Positions 27,055-37,009 of a stretch of 64,000 nucleotides of DNA are shown piece by piece (the first letter of the stretch is position 1; the number at the start of each line of letters is the position of its first letter). Position numbers and translations under genes: made by a program. The stretch covers positions 868,001-932,000 of the forward strand of contig OOIN01000002.1 of the NCBI GenBank assembly GCA_900323505.1, given 5' to 3'. The notes beneath the pieces are model-generated. The model worked only from the letters and a program-made list of their open reading frames with translations. It ran no database searches and was not told the origin of the DNA. This stretch comes from Ustilago trichophora. Its lineage: Eukaryota > Basidiomycota > Ustilaginomycetes > Ustilaginales > Ustilaginaceae.

Positions 27055-28926
27055 ATGGGTCAACAACAGACCAAGGAAGCCGGTGCTTCCGGTTCATCTG
27101 CACATCACTCGAGTCATACGCGCACCTCTTCGCGAGGCATGACTCCCTCCACCTCGGCCAACTTGGTTGCATCCCTATCCGCAGCTAGCTTGGGCCCTCC
27201 CTCTCCACCGCCCCTTCCCGCTCATCTTGCGGACACGGTCAAGGTTGACGAGGGCGGCCTCGTCCCCAACGGCGTCTACACAGGCCCTCAGGATTATGAT
27301 CAGCACTTTGTCCGTCAAAACATCGTCGATCGTCGACTTGCCCCATTCTGCAAGGGCAGCGATGATGAGGATGACTACGCCGAAAGCAAATTCAACAGCG
27401 AATGCCCCATTTGCTTTCTCTACTACCCTTCGCCTCTCAACTTTTCGCGCTGCTGCCACCAGCCCATCTGCACCGAGTGCTTTGTCCAGATGAAGCGTGC
27501 TGATCCGACCTCGACCAATCCACCCTCTTCCGAGCCTCGGTCATGTCCCTTCTGCGTTGAGCCCAATTTTGGTGTCACCTACTCGCCCCCAGAGGCACTC
27601 ACGCATGGGCGCCGATCAAGTGGCAGTGGAAGCGGAAGTGACAGTCCAAACGATGCTACGGATGCCGCCAACTTTGCCGAGATGGCCATTGGCACCGGCG
27701 GTGCTGGTCTATCGGGAGCTGGAAAGAAAAAGATCCTCGCTGCGGATGATCCGAGCGTCATCACCGTGGACCAGGTGCGACCCGACTGGCACTACAAACT
27801 CGCCCAAGCGGAAGCCGCTGTGGCTCGAAGGGCGAACCGCCGTGTCATTATGCGTCAGGTGGGCGACCGTCTGATCCCTATCGGTATTTCATCGTCCCGC
27901 ATGGGTGCCGATTTGGCTGCTGCTGCTGAGAGCGGCAGGATCAATCTCAACGGTCCAGGTGGCAGCATCATCTTGAACGACGGCCAGAACTGGCCAGGTA
28001 GCACAGGAACCGTGTCCACCTCTCGAAGGCGAAGCAGCCGTCCCAGCCGAAGTGCCAACGACGGCCTGCCTGAACTCGCGCGCATGATGCGCAACGCAGC
28101 GGGAGAGGACATGGAGGAAGCCATGGTCATGGAAGCGATGCGACTCAGTCTGCTCGAGCACGAAGAGCAGCAGCGAAAGCAAGCTGAGGAAGAGAAGAAG
28201 AAAAAGAAGGCCGCAGCAGCAACACCGGCATCAACGACAGCAGCACAAGAGTCTTCGAGTTCTTCTGAAGCACCAGCAGCAGCAGCGGCGGCGGCGGCGG
28301 CGGCGGCGGCAGGATCATCCCGTGGCTCGACCTCGAACGATCTGTCTGTAGGAAGCAATGCAGCGACGCGATCTCCACCGCCTGCAGCTCGATCGGTGTT
28401 GGAAGAGTCAGAGACGAGATCGCCCTCTGGTGCTCCATTGTCTCCGCCTAGGCTTCCTGCCACCATGGTCGACCCAGCATCCCTCGGACTTTCCCAGACG
28501 ACCATGGACGAGCTGCGCGAACTGATCGACGGTGGGCCCTCTCCTCCTGCCTCTTCTGCTTCCGCCTCGTCGCCAAACGGTGCATCCTCGTCCACGCCGA
28601 CAGAATCGAGCGGCCCGGTCCGACCTCACCGATCCGTCCCAGCACCAGCCCCCGTTCCCGTCCCTGAGCCCGTAGCAGTCCTCGGCTCGGTTCTATCCGA
28701 ACAGCATGACTCCAACATCAGCTCGCAGCACGGCTACCCTTCTCCTCCACCCGAAACTGGCGCAGGCGTCACAAAACACGCCACGAGCTACTCCACAACC
28801 ACCGCATCTTTCGACGCAAACACAAGCGCACCGGGCAGTCCAAGCTCCTCCGGCTTCTCAGCGTCTCGAACCCGCATCATCAACCCCAACAACCCCTTCC
28901 GTCGCAGTCTGGGCGAACATCATTAA
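27055..28926 (+). CDS. SIP5: SIP5-like RING-type protein with predicted N-myristoylation
   Basis: This 623-residue protein matches the fungal SIP5 family (Snf1-interacting protein 5). The signature Cys/His-rich zinc-binding region is at 117-167: CPIC, CCHQPICTECF, then CPFC. A second conserved block covers roughly 235-285 (DQVRPDWHYKLAQAEAAVARRANRR). The start MGQQQT fits the MGxxxS/T rule for N-myristoylation, so membrane tethering is likely. A ubiquitin-interacting-motif-like helix sits at about 352-371 (MEEAMVMEAMRLSLLEHE), followed by a Lys/Glu coiled coil and a poly-Ala run at about 405-416. The second half is disordered Ser/Pro-rich sequence. The ATG at 27055 is in a strong CACCATGG context. 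In yeast, Sip5 bridges Snf1 kinase and the Reg1-Glc7 phosphatase; whether that role holds here is inference. Confidence 0.88.
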   Translation: MGQQQTKEAGASGSSAHHSSHTRTSSRGMTPSTSANLVASLSAASLGPPSPPPLPAHLADTVKVDEGGLVPNGVYTGPQDYDQHFVRQNIVDRRLAPFCKGSDDEDDYAESKFNSECPICFLYYPSPLNFSRCCHQPICTECFVQMKRADPTSTNPPSSEPRSCPFCVEPNFGVTYSPPEALTHGRRSSGSGSGSDSPNDATDAANFAEMAIGTGGAGLSGAGKKKILAADDPSVITVDQVRPDWHYKLAQAEAAVARRANRRVIMRQVGDRLIPIGISSSRMGADLAAAAESGRINLNGPGGSIILNDGQNWPGSTGTVSTSRRRSSRPSRSANDGLPELARMMRNAAGEDMEEAMVMEAMRLSLLEHEEQQRKQAEEEKKKKKAAAATPASTTAAQESSSSSEAPAAAAAAAAAAAAGSSRGSTSNDLSVGSNAATRSPPPAARSVLEESETRSPSGAPLSPPRLPATMVDPASLGLSQTTMDELRELIDGGPSPPASSASASSPNGASSSTPTESSGPVRPHRSVPAPAPVPVPEPVAVLGSVLSEQHDSNISSQHGYPSPPPETGAGVTKHATSYSTTTASFDANTSAPGSPSSSGFSASRTRIINPNNPFRRSLGEHH

Positions 28927-29616
28927 GCTCCCACTCGCTGCTTCTCTGCATAGGCATAGTATAATTACGTCTCATCGCAACTGTTTTTGATATCTCCCCC
29001 CTCTCTCTCTCCCTTCTGCTTGTTGCTTTTGAGGAGGCATTGTCGCTGTTGATTCCTTTGTCACCGTATCATGCACGCACTTTGAAATGTATGCCAGTCT
29101 GTAGCAAGGTTTGCATTTGCTTGTGAGACTAGTGAGACTGAGATGACTGTGAAGAAGCATGAAAAAATGATGATGTGTTAGATCGTGGGAGAGTTGGGAG
29201 GGTGACAGCTCGGCGCCGGCTTTTGTGAGAATCCGGGGTTGGGAAGCGCGCGACATCCGAAGAGGTGTGTGGAGTAGAAGCGGAAAACTTGACTTTCACG
29301 CATCGATTCACCATCACCATCCATCCCTTCCTGCTTTTGCTTCTTAGCATTCGTTCTCTACCGCTGTCCACACTCTTCAACGCTTGTAAGCGGATTCGTC
29401 TACCATTATAGGCAGTGTGGCAATTCCCTTTGACCGTTTGCTATCGCTCTCCTGTAGTCGACTCTGTTGGTCAGAGGGCGTCCGCATCCGCAGCCTTGGC
29501 AAATCGACACAAGACGCGGTGACTTGTTCAAATCATTTCCATCCACCCCTCTTCCTTCTCCTTCATCTAGTACAGCCTTTTCTAGCCTTTGAAAGTTGAA
29601 GATTAGCTAGCCCAAG
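28927..29616. other. Intergenic: SIP5 3' region and PEX12 promoter
   Basis: A 690-bp gap. I see no convincing gene or structured RNA. The last 250 bp are moderately pyrimidine-rich. Confidence 0.45.
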
Positions 29617-31005
29617 ATGGACGTTTTAACCTCGATCGACCCTACATCATCCCAACCTTCCTCTTCCGACCCGTTCCACCCCTCCTTTTTCGAACTTGCC
29701 GCCCAGTCTCAATTGCAAGATCTGATCAAACCTGCCGTGCGCTATGTCCTTGCCGTCCTCGCCCAGCGCAATCCTCGCTACCTCCTTCGAATCGTCAACT
29801 CCTTCGATGAGATTTATGCTCTCTTGATGGCTGGAATAGAAGCGCACTATCTGCGGGTATGGGGTAGTAGTTTTGCCGAAAATTTTTACGGATTGCGCCG
29901 AAGACGTAGACCGGGACTTAATCGTACCGCAGCAGGATCGACGAGCATTAGTGTGGCTCGAAGTGAGCGGTTGGGTAAGAAGGAGATTCGTTTGAGTCTG
30001 CTGTTTCTTGTAGGATTGCCATATCTGGGGGCCAAAATGGAAGATGTTTGGGAACGAAATGGCGGAGGACTTTCCAACACTGCCTCGCTCTTTGGTGAAG
30101 ATGCAACATCTCGTTTCACCGACTCGTCCCTACCCCAACATCCTCTTCTAAAGAGACTGCGAACGACGGCAATGGAAACCTTTAAAACCACCTATCCCTA
30201 CCTCAAAACCGTTTATCAACTCTGGTTGCTTACCTACAACGTTAGGTATCTCTTTGACAAGACGCCTTATTGGAGACCATGGTTCAGTTTGATGCGAATC
30301 GATGTTCGAAGGGTAGGGCCGAATGATGGACCTAGGAAGAGGTTGGTTCCGAAGAAATGGCCTAGTTTGGTGCGACAACCGGGGAGGTTCTTTAGTATGG
30401 TGATGGGGTTGATTCCAGGGGTGGTGTTTGAGGGGTTGAAGTATGGATTACCTGCAAGTATCTTTTTCTTCAAGTTTTTGGAGTGGTGGTATGGGGCTGA
30501 TAATCCAAGGAGACGTAGGGGTGGTGGGGGTCAAGGTGGTGCTGCTGGTAATAATTCTGGGAATGGAGCAAATGGTGAAGAAGCGAACAACACAGCCCTT
30601 GAACCACCCACCCCTCTCCTACCCGACCTTAAATCTGGTCTTCTGAGCACAACCATTCCCACCTCGATTCAAGACACCTTACCATCCTACAAATTACCTC
30701 AAATTTTCGCCCTCTCAGGGGACCTCCTTGATAAAGTCAACGAGTCGGCTGGATCAGACACTGTCACTCCAAAACTCATCAATCCTAAACCAAACCAAGA
30801 AGGCGCAGCAGAAAAGAGAAGATTAATCCACAACTCTTGCCCTCTCTGCGGTGCAATGCCGATTAACAATCCTGCAGTCCTTCCGAGCGGATATGTTTTT
30901 TGCTACACTTGCGCATTCAATTTCGTCGATCAGCACGGCAGATGTCCCATAACCAACGTAGTCATTCCCGGGGGAAAAGACGCTCTGCGAAAGGTGCTCG
31001 GATAA
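29617..31005 (+). CDS. PEX12: Peroxin-12 (PEX12), RING-type peroxisomal import ligase subunit
   Basis: The 462-residue protein has the Pex2/Pex12 N-terminal domain (PSFFELAAQSQLQDLIKPAVRYVL at about 23-46) and several hydrophobic segments typical of this multi-pass peroxisomal membrane protein. The C-terminal RING-like motif has cysteines at 408, 411, 429, 432 and 443 (CPLC...CYTC...CPIT) and lacks the remaining ligands of a full RING, as is usual for Pex12. With Pex2 and Pex10 it forms the retrotranslocation channel and ubiquitin ligase that recycles Pex5. The loop near 298-328 is Gly/Asn-rich. The gene converges with UBP14, with 218 bp between stops. The start is the ATG at 29617. Confidence 0.95.
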   Translation: MDVLTSIDPTSSQPSSSDPFHPSFFELAAQSQLQDLIKPAVRYVLAVLAQRNPRYLLRIVNSFDEIYALLMAGIEAHYLRVWGSSFAENFYGLRRRRRPGLNRTAAGSTSISVARSERLGKKEIRLSLLFLVGLPYLGAKMEDVWERNGGGLSNTASLFGEDATSRFTDSSLPQHPLLKRLRTTAMETFKTTYPYLKTVYQLWLLTYNVRYLFDKTPYWRPWFSLMRIDVRRVGPNDGPRKRLVPKKWPSLVRQPGRFFSMVMGLIPGVVFEGLKYGLPASIFFFKFLEWWYGADNPRRRRGGGGQGGAAGNNSGNGANGEEANNTALEPPTPLLPDLKSGLLSTTIPTSIQDTLPSYKLPQIFALSGDLLDKVNESAGSDTVTPKLINPKPNQEGAAEKRRLIHNSCPLCGAMPINNPAVLPSGYVFCYTCAFNFVDQHGRCPITNVVIPGGKDALRKVLG

Positions 31006-31223
31006 CCCCTCCCCCCCTTCCTCTCTCTTTCACATCCTTTACTTGTTAATACAATAAGCAATGGAAATCACATCAAGTACGTCAGTTTCAAAGAAAACAT
31101 GCGATGCGGCGTTAGAGATGTCTACGTGATTGCGAAAGCGTGTGTATGTGTATGTTTGTAAAGACAGAGAGATGGCCGACTTTGAATTGCAATTGCACTT
31201 TTGTGATTCGACAACGCTGGCTA

Positions 31224-33887
31224 TCAGATGCGCTCAAAAAAGTACACGTAAGCCTGTGAACTAAGACCTTTGACTCCAACATCTTCATCGCCTTGCTTTG
31301 CAGCGGAAGACAAGGGTGCCTTGACAACTTTTTCGTCGTTGAAAAAGATCCACTCTTCCGCGTGCTTGACATGTGCTACATAATGGCCGCTGTGGACGCT
31401 GGGACCCTTGTGACTGATAAAGCTCTTGATTGCGTATTTGGCTGGGATATCGGGGGATCCGGGGATGACGTTGGAGCTGCTGTTTGACGTTTCACCAGCA
31501 GGGGAAGGGGCCGAGTCTTCGCCAGGGTCATCTGGATTTTCGAATAGCCAAGCGACGGCGAGTTCGGCATTGTTGGAATTGAGGCGAAGGGCTTTGCGTG
31601 CTTGCGAGGGGCTGAAGCCCATTTCTTCCAACATGGTGGTGTCTGGGCCGGCAGCAGCGGGGGCATCTGCGGAGGAGGAAGAGGTGGTGGTGGTGGTGGT
31701 GGTGGAAAAGTCGATGGGGTCATCAATGTCTGCGTCCTCCATGTGGGCAAAGAGCCAGTTCATGGCCCTCTCCGCATCTCCCATTCCAGTCGCGAGTATC
31801 GCCTTCTTGCATCGGATCTCAGGAAAGCCCATACTCGTCAACTGTGACATGACGCCGGCATCCCACTCCGGCTCACCACCACCAGAGGAAGGGACAGCTT
31901 CGTCTTCAGGTAGCTCCTCTTCGTCTGGCTGCTTGCCGCGGCCGAGGTAGCGGTCGAGGTCGAGCGGTGTGTCGATGGGGATGAGGATGGGGACGGGCAC
32001 TTTTTGTGGAACCCAGTTGATCAGCTGGAATCGACGCACTTGCAGGGCAAGAACCTGCGGGAAGGTGGTAAACAAAGTACGCTTTGTAGCAGTGACCTTC
32101 TTGGAGCATGACGGACAATTGTACTCGAGCTCTTCAGGTGCGGTAAAGATATCGAGGCACTCAACGAGGCTGACTTGCTCGTACTCTACAGCAGCTAAAG
32201 AGGAGGAAGAAGTCGCGGCAGCGTGGACGCCTTCAGCCGGCTGTTTGCCAGCCGAGTCTTCGGGCTGGACAGGCTTCTGACGGATCGGCACGGGCAAGCT
32301 AAGGCCTGCATCTTGGCGTTCTATGCTATAGCGCACTTTGTGACACTCGTTGCACTCGAGCCTCTGCTCGAGTCCAAATCCAAACACGTTGGTCGGGTCC
32401 TCGGCGGGATCAGAAGAGGCGGCCGATGCCACTTTGCGGTTCTCCTTCTGCACAATACCAACGAGGTACTTGAAGAACTCATCGGCATCTTGCTGTCGCA
32501 TGGTTGAGAACTCCTCGTGTCCCTGTCCCACGAGTGCCTTGAACATGTTGGGTCGGACACCCTGCTGGAAGAGCGATTGCTGCTGCTGTTCTTGCTGCTC
32601 CTGATTTCCTACAGCTGTTGGCGTCCAGCCTGCGTCGTTGCCTTGCTCCGGCTCTCGTGGATGAGAGTAGCGACCGGACAAGAGGCCGTCGGCAATCTTG
32701 GTGATCTGGCACTCGAAGCAAGTCGCTGGCTGATTGGTACAGGCGAGTGTATGCGGGCGGTAGGCATCACCGTACCTCTTCTGGAAAGCAGGCAGAGAGA
32801 AGAGACTCTGCAGCACCGAAGCCATGTAACAGCTGTTGCCGAGGTTGCGAATACCAGTAAGACTGGGGCCAAAGATGGGCTCGAGCATCTTACCGTCTTC
32901 GCCCGTCATGTTGAAGTCGAACTTGAGGTTCTGTTCAATCTGAAGCTCGGTCATGCTCTTTTCCGTCTTGGACAGATCCATGACGTTGATGCCAAAGTGC
33001 GAGAGGTGTTGTGCGAGGTTGGGGTCGATGCGGGCGTCGTTGCACGCATAACAGTAGATGTCGGCGCTACCCTCGGCGGTGATGGTACCCTGCTTGACGG
33101 ATACAGGATGACCACTTTCCTCAAAGTGGGAGAGACCGTGACTGTTGCCACCGACACCACCGAATTGAGCTCGACCACAGCCAAGGTGACCGCAGGTGAG
33201 GCAGAGCCAGAGGTTGGAAGTGAGGTCGCACTTGCCACAGGATGCGAGACTAGAAAGCTCGAGCTTGATGGGCTCTCCAGGTTGGACGAGCTCACGGGTG
33301 TGCTGACATGGTACGATCTCTTCCTCCCATGCCTTGACCTCGCTCTGTTGAGCTGAGGACATGGCGGTCATGACACTACGGATGACTTCGTCTAGCTTGT
33401 CGGTGAGAGGAAGTTCCTTGCCTGTGCCACTTGAGTCACATGCAAGACATCTTGGGACAGTGTGGTAGTCGTACTTGTCGGCATCGGACTCGGCAGCGAT
33501 GGCGAGCTTCTTGGGCATCGAAGGAGCTTCACCTTGAGCAGATGGTGGGGCCGGACGGCGGGTGCGGCGAACATTGACGACGAGTGCATGTTGTGTCTTT
33601 TCAAAATGGAGACGCGAGTGCTCACGATCGCCATTGCCGGTGCATCCACCGTTGAAGCAGAGCAAGCAGACGTCGATACCGTTGGAACCATCCTGATCAT
33701 CGAAGCAGAGGGTGCATTCTTCCTTGTGTACATGCTGCGAGGGACGTGGCGGAGCCAATGCCATGAAGGCGGCGCTGAGATGTGGACATGCCATGTTGGA
33801 CTGAGTCGAGTGAATGGTGCGATCCCCTTGTCTTGATGATGATGATGGGTTTGGCTCAGAGGGAGATGGCGACCTCGACCGTTTCAT
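31224..33887 (-). CDS. UBP14: Ubiquitin carboxyl-terminal hydrolase UBP14 (USP5/isopeptidase T family)
   Basis: The 887-residue enzyme shows the complete USP5 layout. It has an N-terminal Cys/His-rich variant zinc finger (about 34-105) and a ZnF-UBP domain (about 192-285) that reads the free ubiquitin C-terminus. The Cys box has catalytic Cys353 (GIRNLGNSCYMASVLQ). Two UBA domains follow, AGVMSQLTSMGFPEIR and MLEEMGFSPSQARKAL, and the His box has His835 (HSGHYVAHVK). UBP14 disassembles unanchored polyubiquitin chains and so supports proteasome flux and free-ubiquitin levels. All catalytic residues are present. The start is the ATG at 33887; another Met at residue 32 precedes the first zinc finger and could also serve. 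Confidence 0.97.
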   Translation of the reverse strand: MKRSRSPSPSEPNPSSSSRQGDRTIHSTQSNMACPHLSAAFMALAPPRPSQHVHKEECTLCFDDQDGSNGIDVCLLCFNGGCTGNGDREHSRLHFEKTQHALVVNVRRTRRPAPPSAQGEAPSMPKKLAIAAESDADKYDYHTVPRCLACDSSGTGKELPLTDKLDEVIRSVMTAMSSAQQSEVKAWEEEIVPCQHTRELVQPGEPIKLELSSLASCGKCDLTSNLWLCLTCGHLGCGRAQFGGVGGNSHGLSHFEESGHPVSVKQGTITAEGSADIYCYACNDARIDPNLAQHLSHFGINVMDLSKTEKSMTELQIEQNLKFDFNMTGEDGKMLEPIFGPSLTGIRNLGNSCYMASVLQSLFSLPAFQKRYGDAYRPHTLACTNQPATCFECQITKIADGLLSGRYSHPREPEQGNDAGWTPTAVGNQEQQEQQQQSLFQQGVRPNMFKALVGQGHEEFSTMRQQDADEFFKYLVGIVQKENRKVASAASSDPAEDPTNVFGFGLEQRLECNECHKVRYSIERQDAGLSLPVPIRQKPVQPEDSAGKQPAEGVHAAATSSSSLAAVEYEQVSLVECLDIFTAPEELEYNCPSCSKKVTATKRTLFTTFPQVLALQVRRFQLINWVPQKVPVPILIPIDTPLDLDRYLGRGKQPDEEELPEDEAVPSSGGGEPEWDAGVMSQLTSMGFPEIRCKKAILATGMGDAERAMNWLFAHMEDADIDDPIDFSTTTTTTTSSSSADAPAAAGPDTTMLEEMGFSPSQARKALRLNSNNAELAVAWLFENPDDPGEDSAPSPAGETSNSSSNVIPGSPDIPAKYAIKSFISHKGPSVHSGHYVAHVKHAEEWIFFNDEKVVKAPLSSAAKQGDEDVGVKGLSSQAYVYFFERI

Positions 33888-34414
33888 CGACGACGCTTCT
33901 GCTAGACCGGGTCAAAGTCTGAGGAAGTTGACACTGTTGACTTGTTTCTTGCCCTTGTTTTGGCGGTGCAAAAGATGCTTGTGAGCGATGTTGGCGAAGT
34001 CGAACTTGCGGTCAATGCATTGATGGTGGGAGTGAGGAAACACAGGAAGAACTGAGCCGTGTTGATTTCAGAAATTCGTGCGCAACTGCACCGTGCACTC
34101 GCACCCAAAAAGTCTTTTGCACCCAAGGTGGAGGCTAGCATGACTAAAGCTGCCTGCACACACTCGCAAAGTGCCTCGAAATTTCGAAGTTCACGGGCAC
34201 GCGACATCACACTGAGCTGGCATCATGAACGATGGTGGTTTGGACGAGTGCCTACCATGCTCTACCGAAGTATGACGTGTTGCCGACGCACACTGAACAC
34301 GCCGTCAGACCTCAGAATAAATCGGGTTGCGACGAGAACAAGTATGGAATCTAAAAGTACAAAGGATCAATGCGAATCGAATGCGATGGGTATGAAGCAA
34401 AGTGCGGATGAATA
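33888..34414. other. Intergenic: UBP14 promoter and 3' region of the seven-helix gene
   Basis: A 527-bp gap with no supported gene. Open frames on either strand are short and compositionally unremarkable. Confidence 0.45.
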
Positions 34415-37009
34415 TCAGTCGTACGTGGTGCGATCTCGCAAGCGCATCTGTCGCAATCCTCCGCGCCAGAACCAGCTCGAGTCTTCGGCATCTTCGTCGT
34501 CGCTGCCATCGTCTTTTCTGCTACGTGAGCGAGAGACAGCAGTGTCGGCAATGGGGCCAGAGCTGCGAGAAGCGACAGCTGGGGGATCGACATCTTCCCA
34601 CTCGTCGTCTCTAGCACTGTCTTGCTGGCGTGGGCCACGTGTAGCGACCGATGCGCTTCCGCGAGGTTGCGAGGCTGTGGTGCGAGTGGCAGTGTGATTG
34701 GCATTCGCCGAGGTTGATGTTGCATTTTGCGCTCGATTCGAAGCTGTTCTTGGAGATGAGGTAGGCGACACGGACCTCGCGTCGGTACGACGTGGAGTTC
34801 GTTGCGTCGAGTTGTTGCTCTCCGAGGACCCCCTCAGAGAGAGCGAGTCATCGTCATCGTCATTGTCATCGTCATTTTCGTTGATGCAGCTGTTTTGTCG
34901 AGTTGCTAGCGATCCCGAGTTGCGCGGGTTGGTAGAACCCCGACGTCGCTGCAGCCCTGCTGCACCGTCTGTGCTTTGGCTTCTGGGCTCGCGAGCTGCT
35001 CGGAGCGAAGAGGCGGTCGAGATGGTCTTGGCATCTTGCGTGGGCTTGGTGCCGAGCGAAGCTGATCGACCCAGCGTAGCTGAGAGCTCGGGCATGGCGT
35101 TCATGTCGGTGCTGCTATCCATGCCTGTTCGCGATGAGCCGGGTCGATCAAACATCATGTGGCGCAGACCAGGTCCAGAGACACGCGAAGAGTTCAAAAC
35201 CTGCTCGCGCAATACGGTCTGCTCGTGTGCCGCACGACGGGCGGCTGCCATATGCGCCAAGCGAAGTCGACGGAAGCGGGCCTTGATGAAGTTGGGCTGG
35301 TGATCCATGAATCGTTGTGCCGCTGTCGAGATCCAGCCCGGTGCGGAGGAAGCGGTAGGATTGGTGTCGCTTGAGCCAGATCCCGTTCCTGCAGTCGTTC
35401 TACCATCCTCGTTGGCGGCGTTGACATCGGCATCACCATCCGCAGCCTGCTCTGCATCATCGTCGTCGTGATCAGCGCCGTGCACAGCGATGCCGGTGAG
35501 AGCAGCACCATCTGCGGAACGATTGCGCTGCTCTGTGCGGTCTCGTTCGTCGCGTGAGCTAACACGAATCTGGTCGAGCTCGATCTCGTCGGTGCCCGAT
35601 CCGCTGTTGGTACGTGCAGGACCACCTATGCCGTCGCTCTCGTTGCCTGCTGTGTTCTGACGGCGAACACGGCGAGTGAGCGTGTTGGAGCCGGTGGGCT
35701 CGCCAACAAGACGATCCTTGATTCGACGGAATCCGTTGAGGCCGGGGATGGAGCTGGAATCGTGTTGCGAACTGTTTGCCTCGACATTGTTGACGTCGGA
35801 CGCCTCGAGCATGGCAAGCTTTTGTTTCTGCTTTTCGATTTTGCGACGTCTGCGTTCTTCGCGTTTACGTTTGCGTTCGAGACGTTCTTGTCGATCCTCG
35901 ACTTCTCCGATACCCATTCCACTGCTGACCCACCACCAGAAGCCGAGCCAACTTTGCCAGATGGTGAGCGTCCAGCAGACGTTGGGAAGCCACCACAGAC
36001 GGTCGTACTTGATCTCTGTGAAGCTGATGGCAGTGTTGATGAGAGCAAGTCCGACCGAGCCACCTCCAAAGGCGGCAGTGCCGCCACCAGCGCGCCAAGC
36101 GCGCCTACGATTGACCAGCAAACCCCAGATGAGCAAGGCAGTGGTGTAGAGGAGTGTCAAGGTACTGTTGCAGATGTTACGAATGGCATCGCCAAGATCG
36201 TTGGTCTTTGCATCGCTGTCGTCTGCCAAGCCAGTGAACTCCATGCCCGAGTTGATGATGGCGAGAGGGCCAAGCATCCAGAGGATGAGTCTTGCCTCGA
36301 GAGCTGAAGGAAAGAGGAGCGTAAGGAACTGAATGTGGGTGATGTGAATGAGAGCGGTGGTGATAGCTCGCATGAGAAGGAAGAAGACTTCCTGCACTTT
36401 GGTCCATGAATCATCGCCAGGCGGAAGCTGGATACCGATATAGGGGAACATAAACGGATAGCGCTGAGACTCGTCTTTCAGCAGTTCGAGGATAATGTGC
36501 AGCGTGACGCTCAAGCTAATAAGAAGCATCAGGGAGCTGGAGATCTGGAGGTAAAAATTCTTTCGGCTGAGAGGGAAGTGGTATTGAACCGTAAAGAGTA
36601 GATGAATCACGAGCACCGATATGAGGGCGATGTTGATACCGTCGACGACGATCTGGGCCGGCATGCTGAAGGCAAAGTCGGGCATGAGGGCGAGAAGCGG
36701 GTCGCTGGAAGTTGTGGGCGGAGGCTGACCATCGATGGTGATTGCTGCTGTGGGGAGTTCAGAGTAGGTTGCAGTGGCAGCAGAGTTGGTAGTAGAAGCA
36801 GCCTGACGTCCAAAGAGATGCTTTTGTTGCTCGTAGATGGCATGTTGAGGCGCATCTTGAACGGACGTAGGAGCATCGCGAGGTGCAAGACGTTGTGGCT
36901 GCTGCCTTGTTGCATCGGCTTGTGCGATTGTGCTGAGACTGACCAGCACGAAAGCCAAAAGGCCGACGAGTACGGTCAGGCGCCCCAAGTGAGAGAGAGG
37001 ATACCTCAT
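34415..37009 (-). CDS. Seven-transmembrane protein with signal peptide and long cytoplasmic tail, function unknown
   Basis: The 864-residue product starts with a signal peptide (about 1-31) and a Gln/Pro/Thr-rich presumed extracellular region. Seven hydrophobic helices follow at roughly 119-142, 152-177, 205-233, 240-260, 278-299, 312-331 and 339-364. A dense Arg/Lys/Glu helix (370-405) comes directly after the last helix. About 460 residues of Ser/Asn/Asp-rich disordered tail complete the protein. This is the topology of a receptor or sensor (GPCR-like, PalH/Rim21 or the basidiomycete pH sensor Rra1), but I see no sequence motif that proves a family. The start is the ATG at 37009. It is divergent from the Zn2Cys6 regulator across 968 bp. 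The topology is seen; the sensor role is inference. Confidence 0.75.
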   Translation of the reverse strand: MRYPLSHLGRLTVLVGLLAFVLVSLSTIAQADATRQQPQRLAPRDAPTSVQDAPQHAIYEQQKHLFGRQAASTTNSAATATYSELPTAAITIDGQPPPTTSSDPLLALMPDFAFSMPAQIVVDGINIALISVLVIHLLFTVQYHFPLSRKNFYLQISSSLMLLISLSVTLHIILELLKDESQRYPFMFPYIGIQLPPGDDSWTKVQEVFFLLMRAITTALIHITHIQFLTLLFPSALEARLILWMLGPLAIINSGMEFTGLADDSDAKTNDLGDAIRNICNSTLTLLYTTALLIWGLLVNRRRAWRAGGGTAAFGGGSVGLALINTAISFTEIKYDRLWWLPNVCWTLTIWQSWLGFWWWVSSGMGIGEVEDRQERLERKRKREERRRRKIEKQKQKLAMLEASDVNNVEANSSQHDSSSIPGLNGFRRIKDRLVGEPTGSNTLTRRVRRQNTAGNESDGIGGPARTNSGSGTDEIELDQIRVSSRDERDRTEQRNRSADGAALTGIAVHGADHDDDDAEQAADGDADVNAANEDGRTTAGTGSGSSDTNPTASSAPGWISTAAQRFMDHQPNFIKARFRRLRLAHMAAARRAAHEQTVLREQVLNSSRVSGPGLRHMMFDRPGSSRTGMDSSTDMNAMPELSATLGRSASLGTKPTQDAKTISTASSLRAAREPRSQSTDGAAGLQRRRGSTNPRNSGSLATRQNSCINENDDDNDDDDDSLSLRGSSESNNSTQRTPRRTDARSVSPTSSPRTASNRAQNATSTSANANHTATRTTASQPRGSASVATRGPRQQDSARDDEWEDVDPPAVASRSSGPIADTAVSRSRSRKDDGSDDEDAEDSSWFWRGGLRQMRLRDRTTYD

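Noticed and set aside
27855..28595. A 246-codon minus-strand frame inside SIP5
   Set aside because: It is antisense to a Ser/Ala-rich low-complexity part of SIP5. The poly-Ala and poly-Ser content is a direct reflection of the sense-strand repeats.
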